This document shows positions 1 through 13,700 of a stretch of DNA of 64,000 nucleotides, piece by piece. The stretch is taken from positions 4,623,001 to 4,687,000 of the forward strand of contig JBAJFG010000002.1 in NCBI GenBank assembly GCA_037903475.1. The letters run 5' to 3'. Every line of letters begins with the position of its first letter. The stretch's first letter is position 1. A program made the position numbers and the translations under genes. Origin of the DNA: Ancylostoma caninum (taxonomy: Eukaryota > Nematoda > Chromadorea > Rhabditida > Ancylostomatidae). The notes beneath the pieces are model-generated. The model saw only the letters and a program-made list of their open reading frames with translations. It made no database searches and was not told where the DNA came from.

Positions 1-532
1 ATTTGAGGGGTATTGAAAGTGTTTTTGATGTGCTGGAGGTCGTTGCACACCTCCTAGGGCTGCGATGTAGAATTCTGAGTAGTGACTCAATGGCACCGGT
101 GCTCTGGTTGGACCGACACATGCATGTTCTTAGATTGCTGCTTTCAAGGGAGAAGTTAGTCTTGGCTGCAAACTAGAATTACATCTTGGCTAAAGTCTTC
201 TGTCAACTAGAAGGGAAGTGTACGAGGCTATCCACGATTATCGAAACGAAACATCCAATTACAGAAGCATTGTCGAAGAAGATGTTGATGTATACATATC
301 ATTTTTCCAAATGTTCTTGATGCGATCAGGAGACCGCGCCAAAAGCTTCTATACTGCACTGTCATTGGATTCCATGTAGAGCTGGGATTTATGAAACTTT
401 GACCACTCAAACCAACTGTGATTACCTTCATTACCTTTCCTGGGACCATGGATTGTTTGAAGACCCATTCTCGTACAACGTGGTTCCGTCTGATTATGAG
501 AGGATGAGCCAAGCATGCCATCAGTGGCGTGG
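1..532. other. No gene recognised
   Basis: Unique-looking AT-rich DNA. The longest open frame (minus, about 126 codons from position 608) shows no domain, signal peptide or splice structure I can defend, and it overlaps the tRNA-like segment that follows. Confidence 0.4.
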
Positions 533-606
533 TGGCCGAGTGGATAGCTCGTAAAGCCAGAAAGCAGGAGGTCGAGGGTTTGGATCCTGTTGGCGCAACT
601 TTCTGC
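533..606 (+). repeat. tRNA-like segment (SINE or tRNA pseudogene)
   Basis: The segment has an A-box-like stretch (TGGCCGAGTGGAT) followed about 35 nt later by a B-box-like stretch (GGTTTGGATCC). That is the spacing of a class II tRNA (Ser/Leu type) promoter. The 5' and 3' arms do not form a clean acceptor stem and no convincing anticodon arm is visible. It is therefore more likely a tRNA pseudogene or the head of a tRNA-derived SINE than a working tRNA. No A-rich tail or target-site duplication was found. Confidence 0.35.
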
Positions 607-979
607 ATTCTTGAATATTAGGCTTTTGATCTTATCTCGAGTATTTCTAATGATTAGAGCAAATCAGATACGTGCACCGCTGCAAGAACTACTGCCGGAA
701 CTTCGTCCGATGCGTTACTCACTCGACTCCTCACCGCAGCTGCCATGTTTGCAGCTAGGACTCATGGTCGCGTAACCAGACGCAACTGGGCTGTTCGAAA
801 ATGAGTCTGCAAACGTTCGATAGTCTATAGAACAGCTGATCACGGCAACCACGGTTGGATTGCCTTGTCAAAATTCTATGAAGTACACCCCAAACTCCTA
901 TGACAGTGCACTAGAAAAATTGACACTATTCAACCTTCATGGACCCAAACTCTTCAAAAATAATTTTTTTGACTAAAAC

Positions 980-1160
980 CTTGCACATGGGGTTTATCTG
1001 AGGTGCTGAACACGTATATTTTATCTATTTGCACCTTAACGCCATTTTGTAGGGTAAAAGTAGGTGTACGGCAGCATGCGGTAGCCGTAACCCTACAAAA
1101 ATAGCGTTACGGTACAACATGGATATGATATTCGTATTCAGCATGTCAAATAACCTCCGT
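980..1160. repeat. Dispersed inverted-repeat family, copy 1
   Basis: This block shares a TTTATCTGAGGTGCTGAACACG-like segment and a small inverted repeat (TTTTGTAGGGT with ACCCTACAAAA) with the block at 51380-51790. The shared pieces occur in the same order. I read this as two copies of an uncharacterised dispersed, partly fold-back repeat. No coding sequence is visible. Confidence 0.4.
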
Positions 1161-1399
1161 ATACAGAGTTTCAGTCAGGAAAACCCTTTTAAACATCTTG
1201 GGCGCATGAAAGATGAATGGCGCCGAAAAGTCTTTGACGCGTTCTCCTGCGCGCACGAGAACCATTGGGCAAAAATGATATACATATATTAACATCGTCT
1301 TAGACAATTTTACCAGAAATAGATATTTCGTTTCGATTCCCGGGGTTAACCTCTTACACACCTTTTGTAAGAAAGCTGCATACCTTTGCTGTCTGACCG

Positions 1400-1919
1400 A
1401 TATGAATTCATTAATATAACAGAAATTCCGATACTCAATTTGTAACGAAATTCCGAAAAAACTCCTTCAGTCCCCTTTGGTGAGACAAAAAGGTCTAGTC
1501 TTTCTAAACATCTAGTCTTTCTAAACAAAAAGACTTTAAATTTGCCAGAAAGGGTTGTCTGGCTCCTATCTGAAGAATATTTGGAAGAACTACTTGTCGC
1601 CTTTCCTTATGCCTGTCCAAGGAAAACAGATTAAGTGGTGCAAGGTAATACCTATATAACAGTAGACAATAAAAGGATAAAATGAGTCCTACTCCCACAA
1701 AGTAGGATTCAAAATGTATCGAATAATAGAAAATCCTGATCAAATGAGCAGCATATGAATTCATTAATACAACAGAAATTCCGATATTCAATTTGTAACA
1801 AAACTCCGAAAAAATTCCTTCAGTCCCCTTTGGTTAGACAAAAAGGTCTAGTCTTTCTAAACATCTAGTCTTTCTAAACAAAAAGAAGACTTTAAATTTG
1901 CCGGAAAGGGTTGTCTGGC
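1400..1919. repeat. Direct duplication of about 165 bp, copies separated by 190 bp
   Basis: Copy 1 (about 1400-1562) and copy 2 (about 1752-1919) both run from ATGAATTCATTAAT to AGGGTTGTCTGGC with scattered differences. Each copy also holds its own tandem pair of the 17-mer TCTAGTCTTTCTAAACA. The segment between the copies (1563-1751) is not repeated. This could be the two ends of a small non-autonomous element or a local duplication. No protein is evident. Confidence 0.6.
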
Positions 1920-2589
1920 AAAATCTCTCTGCAGGTGCACTCCTTGGAAATGTGTCTTAGTGGACTAATGGTGTGAAAACGGTGGGCAAAGGGGGGGGGG
2001 GGCGGGAGTACCAACGCGGGCTGTTCGAACATTGTGGGCCTAGCGTGAGGTTGATAATAATGATGGGATAGGTGAGAGAGGATCCGTAATGAGGGGATAA
2101 CCGGGGGTAAACCTGGGCTCACGTCAGTAAGAAGCCAACCGCGAAATAACTGTGGGGCCGCCGTGGCCTGAAAGTTCAGAATATCGATCGAATATTTGTG
2201 TAGTAGTGATTTCAATGAGTGTGATTTTTGCGATCACGATACGTCAAGGAACCGAGTTTTATTCTGTTTCCTCTTGTTTCCTCTTATACTGATCTTCCTT
2301 AACTCTTCGAACAACTGAAAAAGGGAACCGACCATAAAACTCGTCAAAGAAGCCGGGTCGATCGAGGGTCAACTTTTTGCCAGGAGGACCGCCGTCGCGG
2401 AAAATGCACTGTCAAAACGACTCCACTATAAAGTCAGTTGTGCCATTGCGCACTATACAATCGATACCACACATGCCCAGACATGTGTGATATCGATAGA
2501 GTGGAGATCAATCGCAAGAGCGCCTCGGTCAAGCTGCTATCAATAACAATGGAATTTAGTGAAATATATTATGGAGAACTTGTTTTAGC
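1920..2589. other. No gene recognised; contains a G12 run
   Basis: A run of 12 G lies at 1991-2002. No exon with supporting splice sites and no RNA gene was recognised. Confidence 0.4.
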
Positions 2590-2815
2590 TCTTGCTTGCC
2601 GACAACTACTTCGCCCAAAAGTTTGCTGACAAGTTATTTCTGACAAATCGTTGTCGATAACTTGTTCCTTCTCTTCCTTGTCGAAAAGTTGTCCAGAGAA
2701 AAGCTTGTCGACAGCTTGGTTTTGTGTGGAATGATGACGTCAAGCTTGTCGACAACGATTTGCTAGCTAAAAGCTTGTTTGCAGGTTGTTTTTGGGCGAA
2801 GCTAGAAGGAAAACT
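2590..2815. repeat. Small imperfect inverted-repeat element
   Basis: The left arm (about 2591-2665) and right arm (about 2735-2815) are imperfect reverse complements. They share CTTCGCCCAAAA near the outer ends and CAAATCGTTGTCGA near the inner ends. The interior is rich in the motif CTTGTCGACAA on both strands. This is a fold-back or MITE-like repeat. No target-site duplication was identified. Confidence 0.45.
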
Positions 2816-3034
2816 TGTTTTTGAGGTTCTGAGCACTCGACCGAAAATGAATATTGGTAGAAGGATTATTTACTGAGACGCGGTCGTTTTCAATCAACAT
2901 CAAACATACTCGATAGTGCACAACCACACTGCTTGCCTCCAATTTACGAATGCACCAATACTCACTCCCTTTTGAAAACCGCATAATTCAATTACGCAAA
3001 GGCTTACATATACACGCGCTCAATAAACGAATTA

Positions 3035-3618
3035 TTAGGTTGGTGCAAAAGAAACAACGCGTTTTCGGGTTGATTAGGTTTTTTTCCCACATTTTTGAAA
3101 AACGGTGATCTCTACTAGAGGGTAAGGTATCTTTATTTACCTATTGTATTGCAGGGCCATGACCAGAACCCATCAAATTGTAAAGAAAAGAACAAAAGGA
3201 TTTTCGTTCCCGGCTCGTCATGTTTGGCAATTTGTTTCTTGCTGGAAAAAGGATTTGGATGTCGGGAAAAGCAGTGAAAATGCTGCAATTTTCATGGAGG
3301 ATAGGATGGCTATTCTCCTGTTCTCGGAAGCAAATTTTGGTCAATGGTTGGGGTGCAAAAAATGAGATTCTGAACATCTCGAGCACTTTTCCATATAATC
3401 GCTCACGTTTTTCTTTCTTTTCGAAACAATTACTAGCAATAGGTTTTATGGAAACTGATCTTTCCGAAAAGCAGCTTGGAAAGGATCATCCCCATATACG
3501 TTAAGCACAAAAGAGCTTACTTTGCTCCAAGTGTGCAACCATATCTGGATCTCACACTATGTCCAAACAAAGTTACATGGTTATGAAAAAGCGAGCCATT
3601 CTTTTTGCACCAACCTAA
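3035..3618. mobile_element. Mariner-like MITE (TTAGGTTGGTGC ends)
   Basis: Terminal inverted repeats begin TTAGGTTGGTGCAAAA at 3035 and end with the exact reverse complement at 3618. Both ends are flanked by TA (3033-3034 and 3619-3620), as expected for a Tc1/mariner insertion. The inside (584 bp) has no recognisable transposase, so it is best read as a non-autonomous derivative. Its ends resemble those of the mariner at 54091-55160. Confidence 0.75.
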
Positions 3619-3620
3619 TA

Positions 3621-4798
3621 CATATGTATTATAATCTAACCAACGAGAATAACTTAACTAATACATATTATAAGTCACTAGATGATCTACCCGGCTCCAC
3701 TAGGGTTTTTAATACCTCGCTTATTCCACGCTGATGAGACCGTTGATAATGCTGATGAATTCATAAGAACTGTGGAGGTCGACCTGTACGTTAATCTGAG
3801 ACAGCCACGCAGGATTAGTCGCATATATCATCGTCTGTTTCACATATATCATCGTCTATTGACTGACAAATGAGTATTCCAGCAGTAACAAAATAATGTT
3901 ACTAGGCTCTGAAAACACCGAAAAACAATGAGGAGAGTTGTAAAACACTTTTCAGCTTCACTTCATTGTCTTCGAATTATTGAAGAACAGCACTATACAA
4001 CGCATCTCTCTCCAAAACGTAAAAGCACCACAACGAACCATTTTTTTCACAACCGTGGTTTTTGCTACAGATAATGAGAAACTTATGGTGGAGTTGATCA
4101 AGAACTATCACAAATGAAGCTACAATTTTTCTACCGACAAGTCTTGCACTGGATCCACTTTTCTTCTAGATAAACTGCTGGAAGTAGTACTAGATGTCAC
4201 CGGGTCCGCGGGGTTTCTTCTAACTTGGTTTTCTTCGGTGCAACACGTAACTGCGTCAGAGCGTTCGGCTTCATTTTCTTTTTTGTACGTTGGTGCTGCC
4301 TCAACAACTGTCCAGGATAGCTGTTGTGTTACGAACGTTGTAAGCGCTGAAAAGCCGCCAGATGAATATTTTGTATCAAAAATGCAGTGAAACAGAACTA
4401 AGCATCACATTCTTCAAATCCAAAGCAATTTCGAAATTAATTGGGAAGGCCATTTTTTATTGATTCATTCGTTACTGTGACAGCCTCGGAACCTTCAACC
4501 TCCGAATAGAGAGGACTGATAGGAAAGGGATAGCCAAATATTAAGACTTAAAGCTCGCTACATTGAAGGCAAGGCCCGGGCTGAATTTCGTTTCCAGATT
4601 TCCACTGAATTTATCGCTCACAGCGACGCCCTGAACGAAAACAGCAAAAAATTGCTTTCAAATAACGCACCTCATCCGCCGTATATCTATTGCGGCGCCA
4701 TAGGACAAAATTCGTATTGAGGGAACTGCATATAGTCCGTTTGGTGAGATAGAGACGGTTTGGAGGAGTTTTCATTGAGATCAATGTATCCACGGGCA
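3621..4798. other. No gene recognised downstream of the transporter
   Basis: There is a short near-tandem repeat at about 3828-3860 (CATATATCATCGTCT twice). Otherwise the stretch is unremarkable AT-rich DNA between the MITE and the last tentative exon of the transporter gene. It may hold part of that gene's 3' UTR, but no clear AATAAA-type signal was assigned. Confidence 0.4.
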
Positions 4799-7700
4799 TC
4801 ATCCATCGTTATTCAACGTTTTATCCCATACCTTGTGATAGAGCTTACAGCGATCTCTAGGATTTGAAATGCAGATGGTTTCAACTTTAGAGGGCAAAAG
4901 ACCTGGATGAGAAAATTTTCAGTGGACCTTGCCTTTAATATAGGTAGCACTTAGCCTAGGAATTTTTAAGAACCAGCAACATGGGAAACTCACCATCCAG
5001 TTTCATCAAAAACCGCATTTTCTTAGTAGGTCGAACGAAGAGGAAGTAACTTACTGAAATAAAAGGCGATTAAGAATACTTTCGAAGTATTGCTACAAGC
5101 CGTGCAAAAATAAGGCACAATAAGTCTGTCACATTCTGTTACAGTGTGAAACTTCATGTTGTTCCCGAACATTTATGCTATATTGAGATGTAATTCGGCG
5201 GGAACAGCGTAGGACATCAAGGAGGTAGGGCGAAGTAGAGGGTGGGGGGAGAGGAAGGGGGGAGGGCATGGGAGAGAAATAGTGTTTCCGTCTCTTTGGA
5301 GCCGAGATGGCCCGAATTTCAAGAAACATTAGAAACATTAATATATTGATAAGTAAGCGAAAATGAAAACGTAGAAATTGAAGTGGAAGAAAAATTATAA
5401 ATAAGGTGAAACAGGACCTTAACTGTTTTAGAAAATGCTTCTGAAAATTTTTCGTCCTTTCTTTTTTTTTGAAGGCGAGCTGGGGGCATTGGTCAAGTTT
5501 TTCAGATGCTGGCCAAGCTTACCAACATCACCTCGCATAACATTGCCAATTTCTTTCCATCAATTTCTTTTCATTATTTTTCTTCATCGCTCTGTAGTGA
5601 CCCTACCCCCCCCCCCCCCCCCCCCAGAGCGAAAAAAATCTCTTCTCTGAGGATTCGAAGCAGAGGAAGAAGAACAGCTCTTCTCTTCGTGATGCTTTCA
5701 TTAGATCCCAGGTGGTGTTGAAGGGTTAGTCAATTGCGTGATGTTTAGCTAAGTTTCTTTCGTCTAGTGTTAATGCTGGTCAAGGCATCGAATCGATCCG
5801 GTTTGTAAACATCTCTATTCGTACTTCATTGTTCCTTACCTGATTGGTTCCTGACAAATATTGTAGAAGAAATTCCATCAAGTTAAGAAAGAGTGGCAGC
5901 TCTATGTATTAATGTCTTTCTACGTGGGCAAGAATGCTCAAATTTCTTCACGGATAACGAACTAGGGACACCATTTGGTCCCTTTAGCCGTGAAACGTAG
6001 CTTCGCGCTGTAGACTAGTTATAACTTAGCCCTCAAAATACACTCGCCAGGAAATCCATTGCCTCTTGTAGAACTTAAGAAGCGGAAATTCAGAGCGAAC
6101 TGGGTATGAGAGAGCTCCAGTTTCAATAGAATCACAGCATTTCGAAGACATGAGCATGAGCAACTGGCTCACCTATGCCCAGAATGAAGAGTCCGAATCC
6201 CACCGCCGACTTGATAGGCTCAACAATTACGGGAATCACTATCAAAGCTGCATTGATCAGAAAGTTCAGAATTGGCCAGATGATGTGAAACTGGAAAAAA
6301 AGTCACTGACCTAATCTTAATTCGTCAGTGAGAGAAGGACATTAGTTTATTCAATAATACGAACAAAAAACAAATATAATTTCTGCTTTGGTTCCCTGCA
6401 CATCTTTTTTTAGCATTTTAATGTGCAAATTTTTCTTCACGAAATTCGTGGATTTGTTTGATAAAAGCATCCTTGCGTTGTGTTGTCTGAAGTTTTTTCT
6501 CTCTATTTTACCTCGATGCGTCCTAGAGTATTTTTTATTTTGACTCCTATTTTGATTCTTTTCACTAGATCCACTTTCTCGGAACCTCCACTCGATAACT
6601 GTACCACTAAAATGAGTACTGGCTTAAGAGGCACTCCCACAGATTTCTCACCTTCACTGCTGTTGTACTAACAGGAATCTTCTTCCATTTGATATAAGCA
6701 AGGGCTCCCACTGAGAACATGGTGGACAGAAGCGCAGTCACTGTGAGGTAATTAACCAGGGTGTAAATGTCTCCAATCAGACAGAAAGCCATGGAAAGTA
6801 TGGTCTAAAGAGGCATTTGAACATTCCATCAGGTTGTTCTATCTTCACTGCCATCACGTAATCAATTCACTTACGTGAAAGAAGGCTGCTGGACGTGGAC
6901 TGTCATTGTCAGGATGTATAAGCGATAACATTGTTGGCATCATTCCTCGTCGTGCACCAGCTTGGATATACCTGTGAGTGGGAATACTTTCTTCAAAGAA
7001 ATATGAGCTATTTCCACCAAATATTGTGCTTGTTAAATGTGCTAAAATTCTTTATCGCCGTCTGACCCATATATCCAATACATCCTTACCCGATGGTGAA
7101 GTTCCCCTCATTTGGAACAAAGCCGTTACTACAGCTCTAAAAAAGTGAACGCCCATTCTCTTATAGATTATAGATTTTAGACCTACAAACATGAATTCCT
7201 TTGCCGTCGAAATGCATGAAAAACTGGAATGAAAGCATATCGTGTCGTGGCTCGACAAGTGTAATTTGGTTCCGCAAGAACATCATAGTTTCCTTTCTGG
7301 AACCTCGACAGCTACTTTTCTCGCTGATTCGTTACATTATTGGGTATCGGCTAAGAAGAATTGGTTGAAATCGTCTATTTTGACCCTTCTCTTGATAAAA
7401 TAAACCACCACATACCATTACTAAAGCTAAAAAATTTTGGTGTAGACTACTCATTACTGACGTGGTGGGAATGCTATACAAGAGACAGGTATAATGATGG
7501 TAAAAGTCAGTGACAGCTTCTCTGAAGCTGACAGGTGACCAAGCGAGGTTCCCCAGGGAGGTTTTGTGTCACCAGTACTGTTTCTAATTTACTCCATGGA
7601 GTTATCCATCCTGTTGAAAGCTAGCCCACTGATCAACGTCCGAGTTTCAACTCAAATCACAGACACGGTTGATAAGGCTCGAAAAATACTGTTTTTGATA

Positions 7701-10700
7701 TTCTTCAATATTCAATGCAATAACTTAAAGGCAGCATCCGCGATAACCTTCATGTCCAAAATTTCGAATGTTTTGGAGTCTGGAAGATAGTCCCAGTAAT
7801 TCTAGGCAAGTTGCACTGCCGAAGGCATCAGCGTTCCTAAGATTTAACAACTTAGTCTTGGTATCCGGGTATCCGCGGATGAGATGTGGCGGGATCCGAA
7901 TCAGCTGATTTCTGCCACAATCGCTCAGTTTTCGTACGATAACTTTTGCTTCCCATGCGCATTTTCAGAAGTTTTACATTGTGATGATCTGATTCCCCCC
8001 ACCTACGCTCTTTCAGATGTTGTTAGACCGTACGATCGCTTCTTTGCTTTCAAATTTTCAATTATGATATAAATTTCTGTTCGTTAGCTCTTTACACCTA
8101 ATCATACATAAGTTTTGTTCCTTTTCTTGAGGCATGTCTCTGTGGTGAGCATTCTATTTCCCTTTTGTTTGTGCTTTTCTCCTCCAAGAAGGCTGAAAAA
8201 TTAGTCGATTATCTAGTTGCGCCCAGAAATTCGTTGACAATAAAGGAAGCGTCATCGACTTCCTTGATCTTCTGCACCAGCGCAACTCGGCCGAATTGCC
8301 ATAATGCAGCAAATTGGTAGCATCCAAAACCAATTTCAACATGTGTTCTGACAAAATTGACCACATTATTCATGCTCCACATAGTCAGAAACCCATGATC
8401 GCTCTGAAACCTGAGTGACAAAGTTTTTCGTGGGTGCTGCCTTTAAATTTCTGATTCGCATCTCATGGTTTATATTTTAGCATACTTGCAGTACTGCTCA
8501 CAGATCTGGTACTCCTATCTTATGGAACATATCCGGAATATAGAATGCGTCCAATAAACGTTCACAAGAATGTTACATGATGTGTTCTACAATTCTTCTA
8601 AAGATCTCTTGTTTACAGCTATGTCATAAAAGGAGCGACTTTTTGAGTTAAGAGTGGATAGTATACAGAAAATGAGAGTTATTACAGATCTTGTTTTTGC
8701 TCTCCATATTTCGAAACTTGAAACTAGACTGACAACCATCAGTGGATACTGAGACCATCTTATTGAAGAATGAATCGGCTAACATTAGATCCCAGAACAA
8801 ATACCTCAAAATATTCGTCTATTCCATTCAATTCCTCTTTTCTTAAGAGCATCAAGGTGGTTACTCAAGATCCCTGTGATTTTACAGAAATCTACGCATG
8901 CCTCTTATTAAACGTTGCAAATAAGCGATATTCTGTAAGCACTATGTGGTGATAATAGTTTGGAGTGTGGTCACTTCATTTGATATTTTTACATGTGTTT
9001 TTGTTTCTTCTGTTCTTGGTTATGTGTAGTTCTGCTACCACTTCTCCCCAACCCTGTCATGCAGCGGATAATGATGTTTCTCTAGCTGAACGTATTGCAA
9101 TGAGTTACAGCTTATACTAGTTGCTGGACTTACATACTTGATTACCCATGAGCGCGATGCTATACTGACACTGACGCCATGAGATGATAGCTGAAAGAGG
9201 GTTTTCCTGCCGAAGTCCGTATGGAATTAAGACCTGACGCTTCAGCGCTCACCGTTCTATTCTAGTCGCATGAGAGTGAACATGCTGGCCATTACATGAC
9301 ACATTCCAGTAATCACATCATGGTACGGCTAGGTATACTAATCAGTACTTTTTATCCATAGCTGTGCACCTTGACTGACACTACATATTGAAGGTCTAGC
9401 ATCTCTTGCTACATATCATGAATCCTACATCATGAGGGATAACACCATTGAACCGGCTTCACTCTTACAACATATCTGGCTGTATCACATTACCTAGGCA
9501 AATAAATAGATATCATAACAACTCAGAGCAGTCATTGTCTTGTGTCTAAACATTATTGCCTCCCTCAAAGGTACCGCCTCACCTTAGAATCGTTTTTGAT
9601 ATTTTCGCACGAAAAGACTCTCTAGGAGGTATTGGTCACAATAATGTACGCGGTTCCGTGCAGAACTGCTTAAAAACTCCTCTTCCTTTCTCCTTTTTTT
9701 TTTTCGAGGAGCTTGTGGACAAATTCTCGAGATGGTGGAAGGACCATGACAAGAGAGCGAGATTTCTGAATAATGCACTCTCGAAAACTTGAAAAGGGTT
9801 CTGCTATTGTTTTGCGCGGAATCACGTACACCATGGCAATCAAGAACTCCTAGAGATTATTTCCATTTTTGAATCTCAAAAACAATTCTGAAGTTGGATG
9901 TTGCCATTTCTCAAGCCCATGGTAATCCTCATCTTCCACTTGACGCAGCAACATTATCAATCATCTTTCTTGTATCCCACCCTATAATCACGGTTCCTTC
10001 TTTCACACTGATGCAGCTTCATCTTGCACATACATAATTTCAAACGATTTCGCCCATTTGAATCTGAATATTTAACGTCTAATCTCTACTACACTGCTTA
10101 CCTACTCCACGCAAAAATTTCAGCATTGCTACTTCCAAGCATGAGAACGGCAATCAACGCAGGCATGGCGTATGAAAAAGAGCCCACAGTCTCTTGAGCA
10201 AATGTCTGAAACACAATGATTGTGAAGTACATGGGCACAATGTTAACCACTAAAAACAGTGTCCCAATTCTTATTTGTGTTCTAACTGTTGACAGATTTT
10301 AGACCTCCCAACACGGTGGTTGCTGGTGTACATGGAATAATCAAAGGGGTTTGAACCCTTCTTTTCCTAAGTGTGTACTAGTTTCCACGATCAAACTGGC
10401 GCGCAAAGTCGTACAACATTGATGATGTTATCAATCAGACCATTCAAGAAGTGTTAACCAAAGCTGCAGCTGTGGCGGGCAGCCAGCACAGCTGCAGCCC
10501 AAGGAACGTTCTGTCTGCTGGTCCCCAAAAGCAGGCAGTTTAACTTTAAAAAAAAACGCGGTTCAGCCAGTGTAACGACTTCTGGCGCACATCGTTAGAA
10601 GCAGCATTGTGAGAAGCCCCAGAATCTGTTGAAGCCTCCAACAAAAAAAGACAAAGTGGTACACTCCCTTTGAGTTCAATGCATTAGTAGAAGCGAGATG

Positions 10701-13700
10701 GAACAATTGCGTACCGTCGCGACAGCAGAGGAGTTAAGGATTTCTTGCGGTGTGAGCACAGCAAAATATGCGACATTTGCAAGTACGTACACGCATGCAG
10801 ACACAAATAATCCAAATATAACAGCTAATGGTACCGTTCTGAAATGAGAAAGAAGGGTAGTATACTCGATCAAAGAAGGAACCGAAGAGCGTCGGCGATA
10901 TGACTTTGGCGCATTGAAGACGTACCTTTTGAAATTCTTTATTTGGATGTCCTCCATGCCGTAGTTGAGAATAGTATAACCTCCATAAGCCCAGTTACCT
11001 TGATACAGCGCCAACACTATTTGAGCAGGTGACCAGTCAGATCCCTTGAAAGCGTAGTCCTTACTGAAGTGCTGCGTATACCCTGAGAAAGAAGTGTTCA
11101 CCCATGTACTCCTCACACTATTTAGGAGCAGCTCTTGAGGAACATTCAATATAGTCGGACAAATGTAACTAGTGTGACCTCATCGAGTGCTGTTCATGCA
11201 TAGTCTATCGAGTCATCATCATATCAACAAAGACGAGCTCATACGCATCAACTGACACTTTATCCATTTTATTAATGCTTGATATATCTAACAAACCTTT
11301 GAATATCATATAGTATAATCCTATGACAATTATCATGATGAGAGCGGCAATCTTAGCAACCATGCTAGCCATCTGAATTCGAGCAGCAACTCGACTTAAA
11401 GAGAACATGTTCAGGAGTGACGTCAACACTGAAAATTACCAGCCTTACGGAATTCTAGTGAACGCACTCGAAAGCTTTCTTAAATTGTTTTCTGGGAAGT
11501 TCCACGTAATGACAGAGAACTGGAGTGGGTGCACCTTGCTTGACGAAAATCACTCAATACGGTGACCACGTGAACGCCGGAATGGATCAGCACTGAGAAC
11601 TTCCCCAGCCACGGGTATCAGTTTAGCCATTATTCATTCATTTTCTCCATTCGCTATCGGGACGGTTCACAGTGTGTAATTTCGAACATATAGCCGCTCA
11701 AAATTATTTTCTGGAGAACCTGCGAATATATTCTCTTAATTTTTAGTATATATACTCTGTCTAGTCTGCTGCTTCTAGGCACTGCGCGAGACTCATGGAC
11801 CCAAGGTTTTGCGGCATTTCTAATAGTTTTGCAATAGAGCCTCAGAGTACCGAAACATGTAGTAAGGAATAATTTTTTTGTGCAGCAGTTGGGTCACATA
11901 AATTTCGGCCTCTACGTGTGTCTGCAAAAAATAAGCGTGTAAAACATGCGTGCGCATTCCAGACTGCATACATTTTCACATGATGAGCCTGACGTGAGTT
12001 AACATATTAAGCTGCTAGATATTTTATGGGAACGTGCAATTAAGAAAGTCGTTATCTTAGGACTGTTACTGATATAAATAGCCTATCGGTATCGGTAATC
12101 GGTTCCAGAATATCAATCTACACGAATTTATTGTGAATGCTGGAAATTCCAACGGGATTTGTTGAGGGAGGGCTCGAAAAAGGTATTCGCTGGTATGGTG
12201 GCCCAACAAGGATGTCTTTCAAGACAATATTATTCCATTTCTGACTAGTATTTTCTTCACCAAATATTCTATTCCGGTTAATTTTTCTCTGAATAGGTTC
12301 TTCTTCTCTAATTTCAGTATTTTCATTCCAACTACAACCTCAAAAGCGACGCTTTGCTTTCTCTCACTCGCTTTCATAATATGCGCTACTGGAGCGAGTC
12401 TAACAAATCCTAGGTGTTGCTCAGACGGACCTCGTGCCGCATAGCAGCGTCACTTACGGTTTCCTGTAGTTACACTCTGGAAAAGGATGTCTTTGCGGAG
12501 CTGCAAACTCATTTTATTGAACCATGCGAGAAAGATCTGCCCAAGATGGTGGGTTCGGCCTACATAGAAGTGTTTTCTGTAGTGATGAGCAGATGGTTGC
12601 AAAGATAACACGCATGCTTGTATGCAGGAAGATTAGTGCTAGCCACTATACACTATTTTTTAGCGGAGACATTTGGAACTTTTTATATCTAACCGAAAGT
12701 GCAATTGGGTCGTTTGCTTAATCGCTCAGTTCTCAAACAAGTTTTGATTTCTTCCCTGTGCCTGAGAAATGCGGTTACGAAATATGAAAGCTTGTTCCAA
12801 GATCTCTTGAAAGAATTCCAAGTAGGAATATCAGACGACAAGAGAGACGGCAGAGACAGCTCATGAACTCATCTGTTTTACGTAGGCGTTGTTGGATTGA
12901 AATGGTATCTTTTCGCTATCTAATGCCCCGACAGGTGATCGGTCGCCAAAATACTACTTGTATTGTGTGCGTGGACTACTGACAAATTCTTTGGTGCAGT
13001 AATCGCGATGTTTTATGGCAGGTCGAAAAATACATTTTGAGCGGCTAGATTTACGAAATTGCACACTGTGCGGTTGTCTGAGATAATGTTTTATCCCCTC
13101 ATCCCTGGTATATGTACAGCATCTATGTATGTGTTACCACGTACGTGTTTTTACCTTTTGAAGCTCAAATCTCAGCTAGGCATAAATGTTGTCTCATTGT
13201 TTTATTTGTCACTTGATTTTCTAGATGGTTTATGTGCCGCGACGCAATCCTTCAGGTATACACAGGATGGAAGTGAAAATTTTCTTCCCTGTTTTTTTTT
13301 CTCTGAAGTGGAAGGCACTAATACGTCACAGCACTTTCTGCGCGGAATGATATCGTGTGAGCAAAACATTCTAATAGAGCGCTGAAGTACGTGAGGCTTG
13401 CAGTTTTCAACGAGTCTTTATTTTAGCATTGACCCGTGAATTACCAATAAGAAAGACTGCAAAGTTTACGTCAAATACTGCATTGTGCGTTTGCAATACG
13501 TATTGCACAGTATAGCGAAGCAAGGCGGAAAAACTGTGGGAATGATGGGGATGAGAAGTACAGTCCTAGTCGAAAAGATAGACGGATGGCGCGTGCGGTT
13601 TCATATCGTCGCGGCCGCAGTATCGCGTTGGGACCTACTGCACCCTCTCAACCGGAGCATGCTCTCTCCGTATCCATCGTTCAGGTCCCACCGCGTTTCC

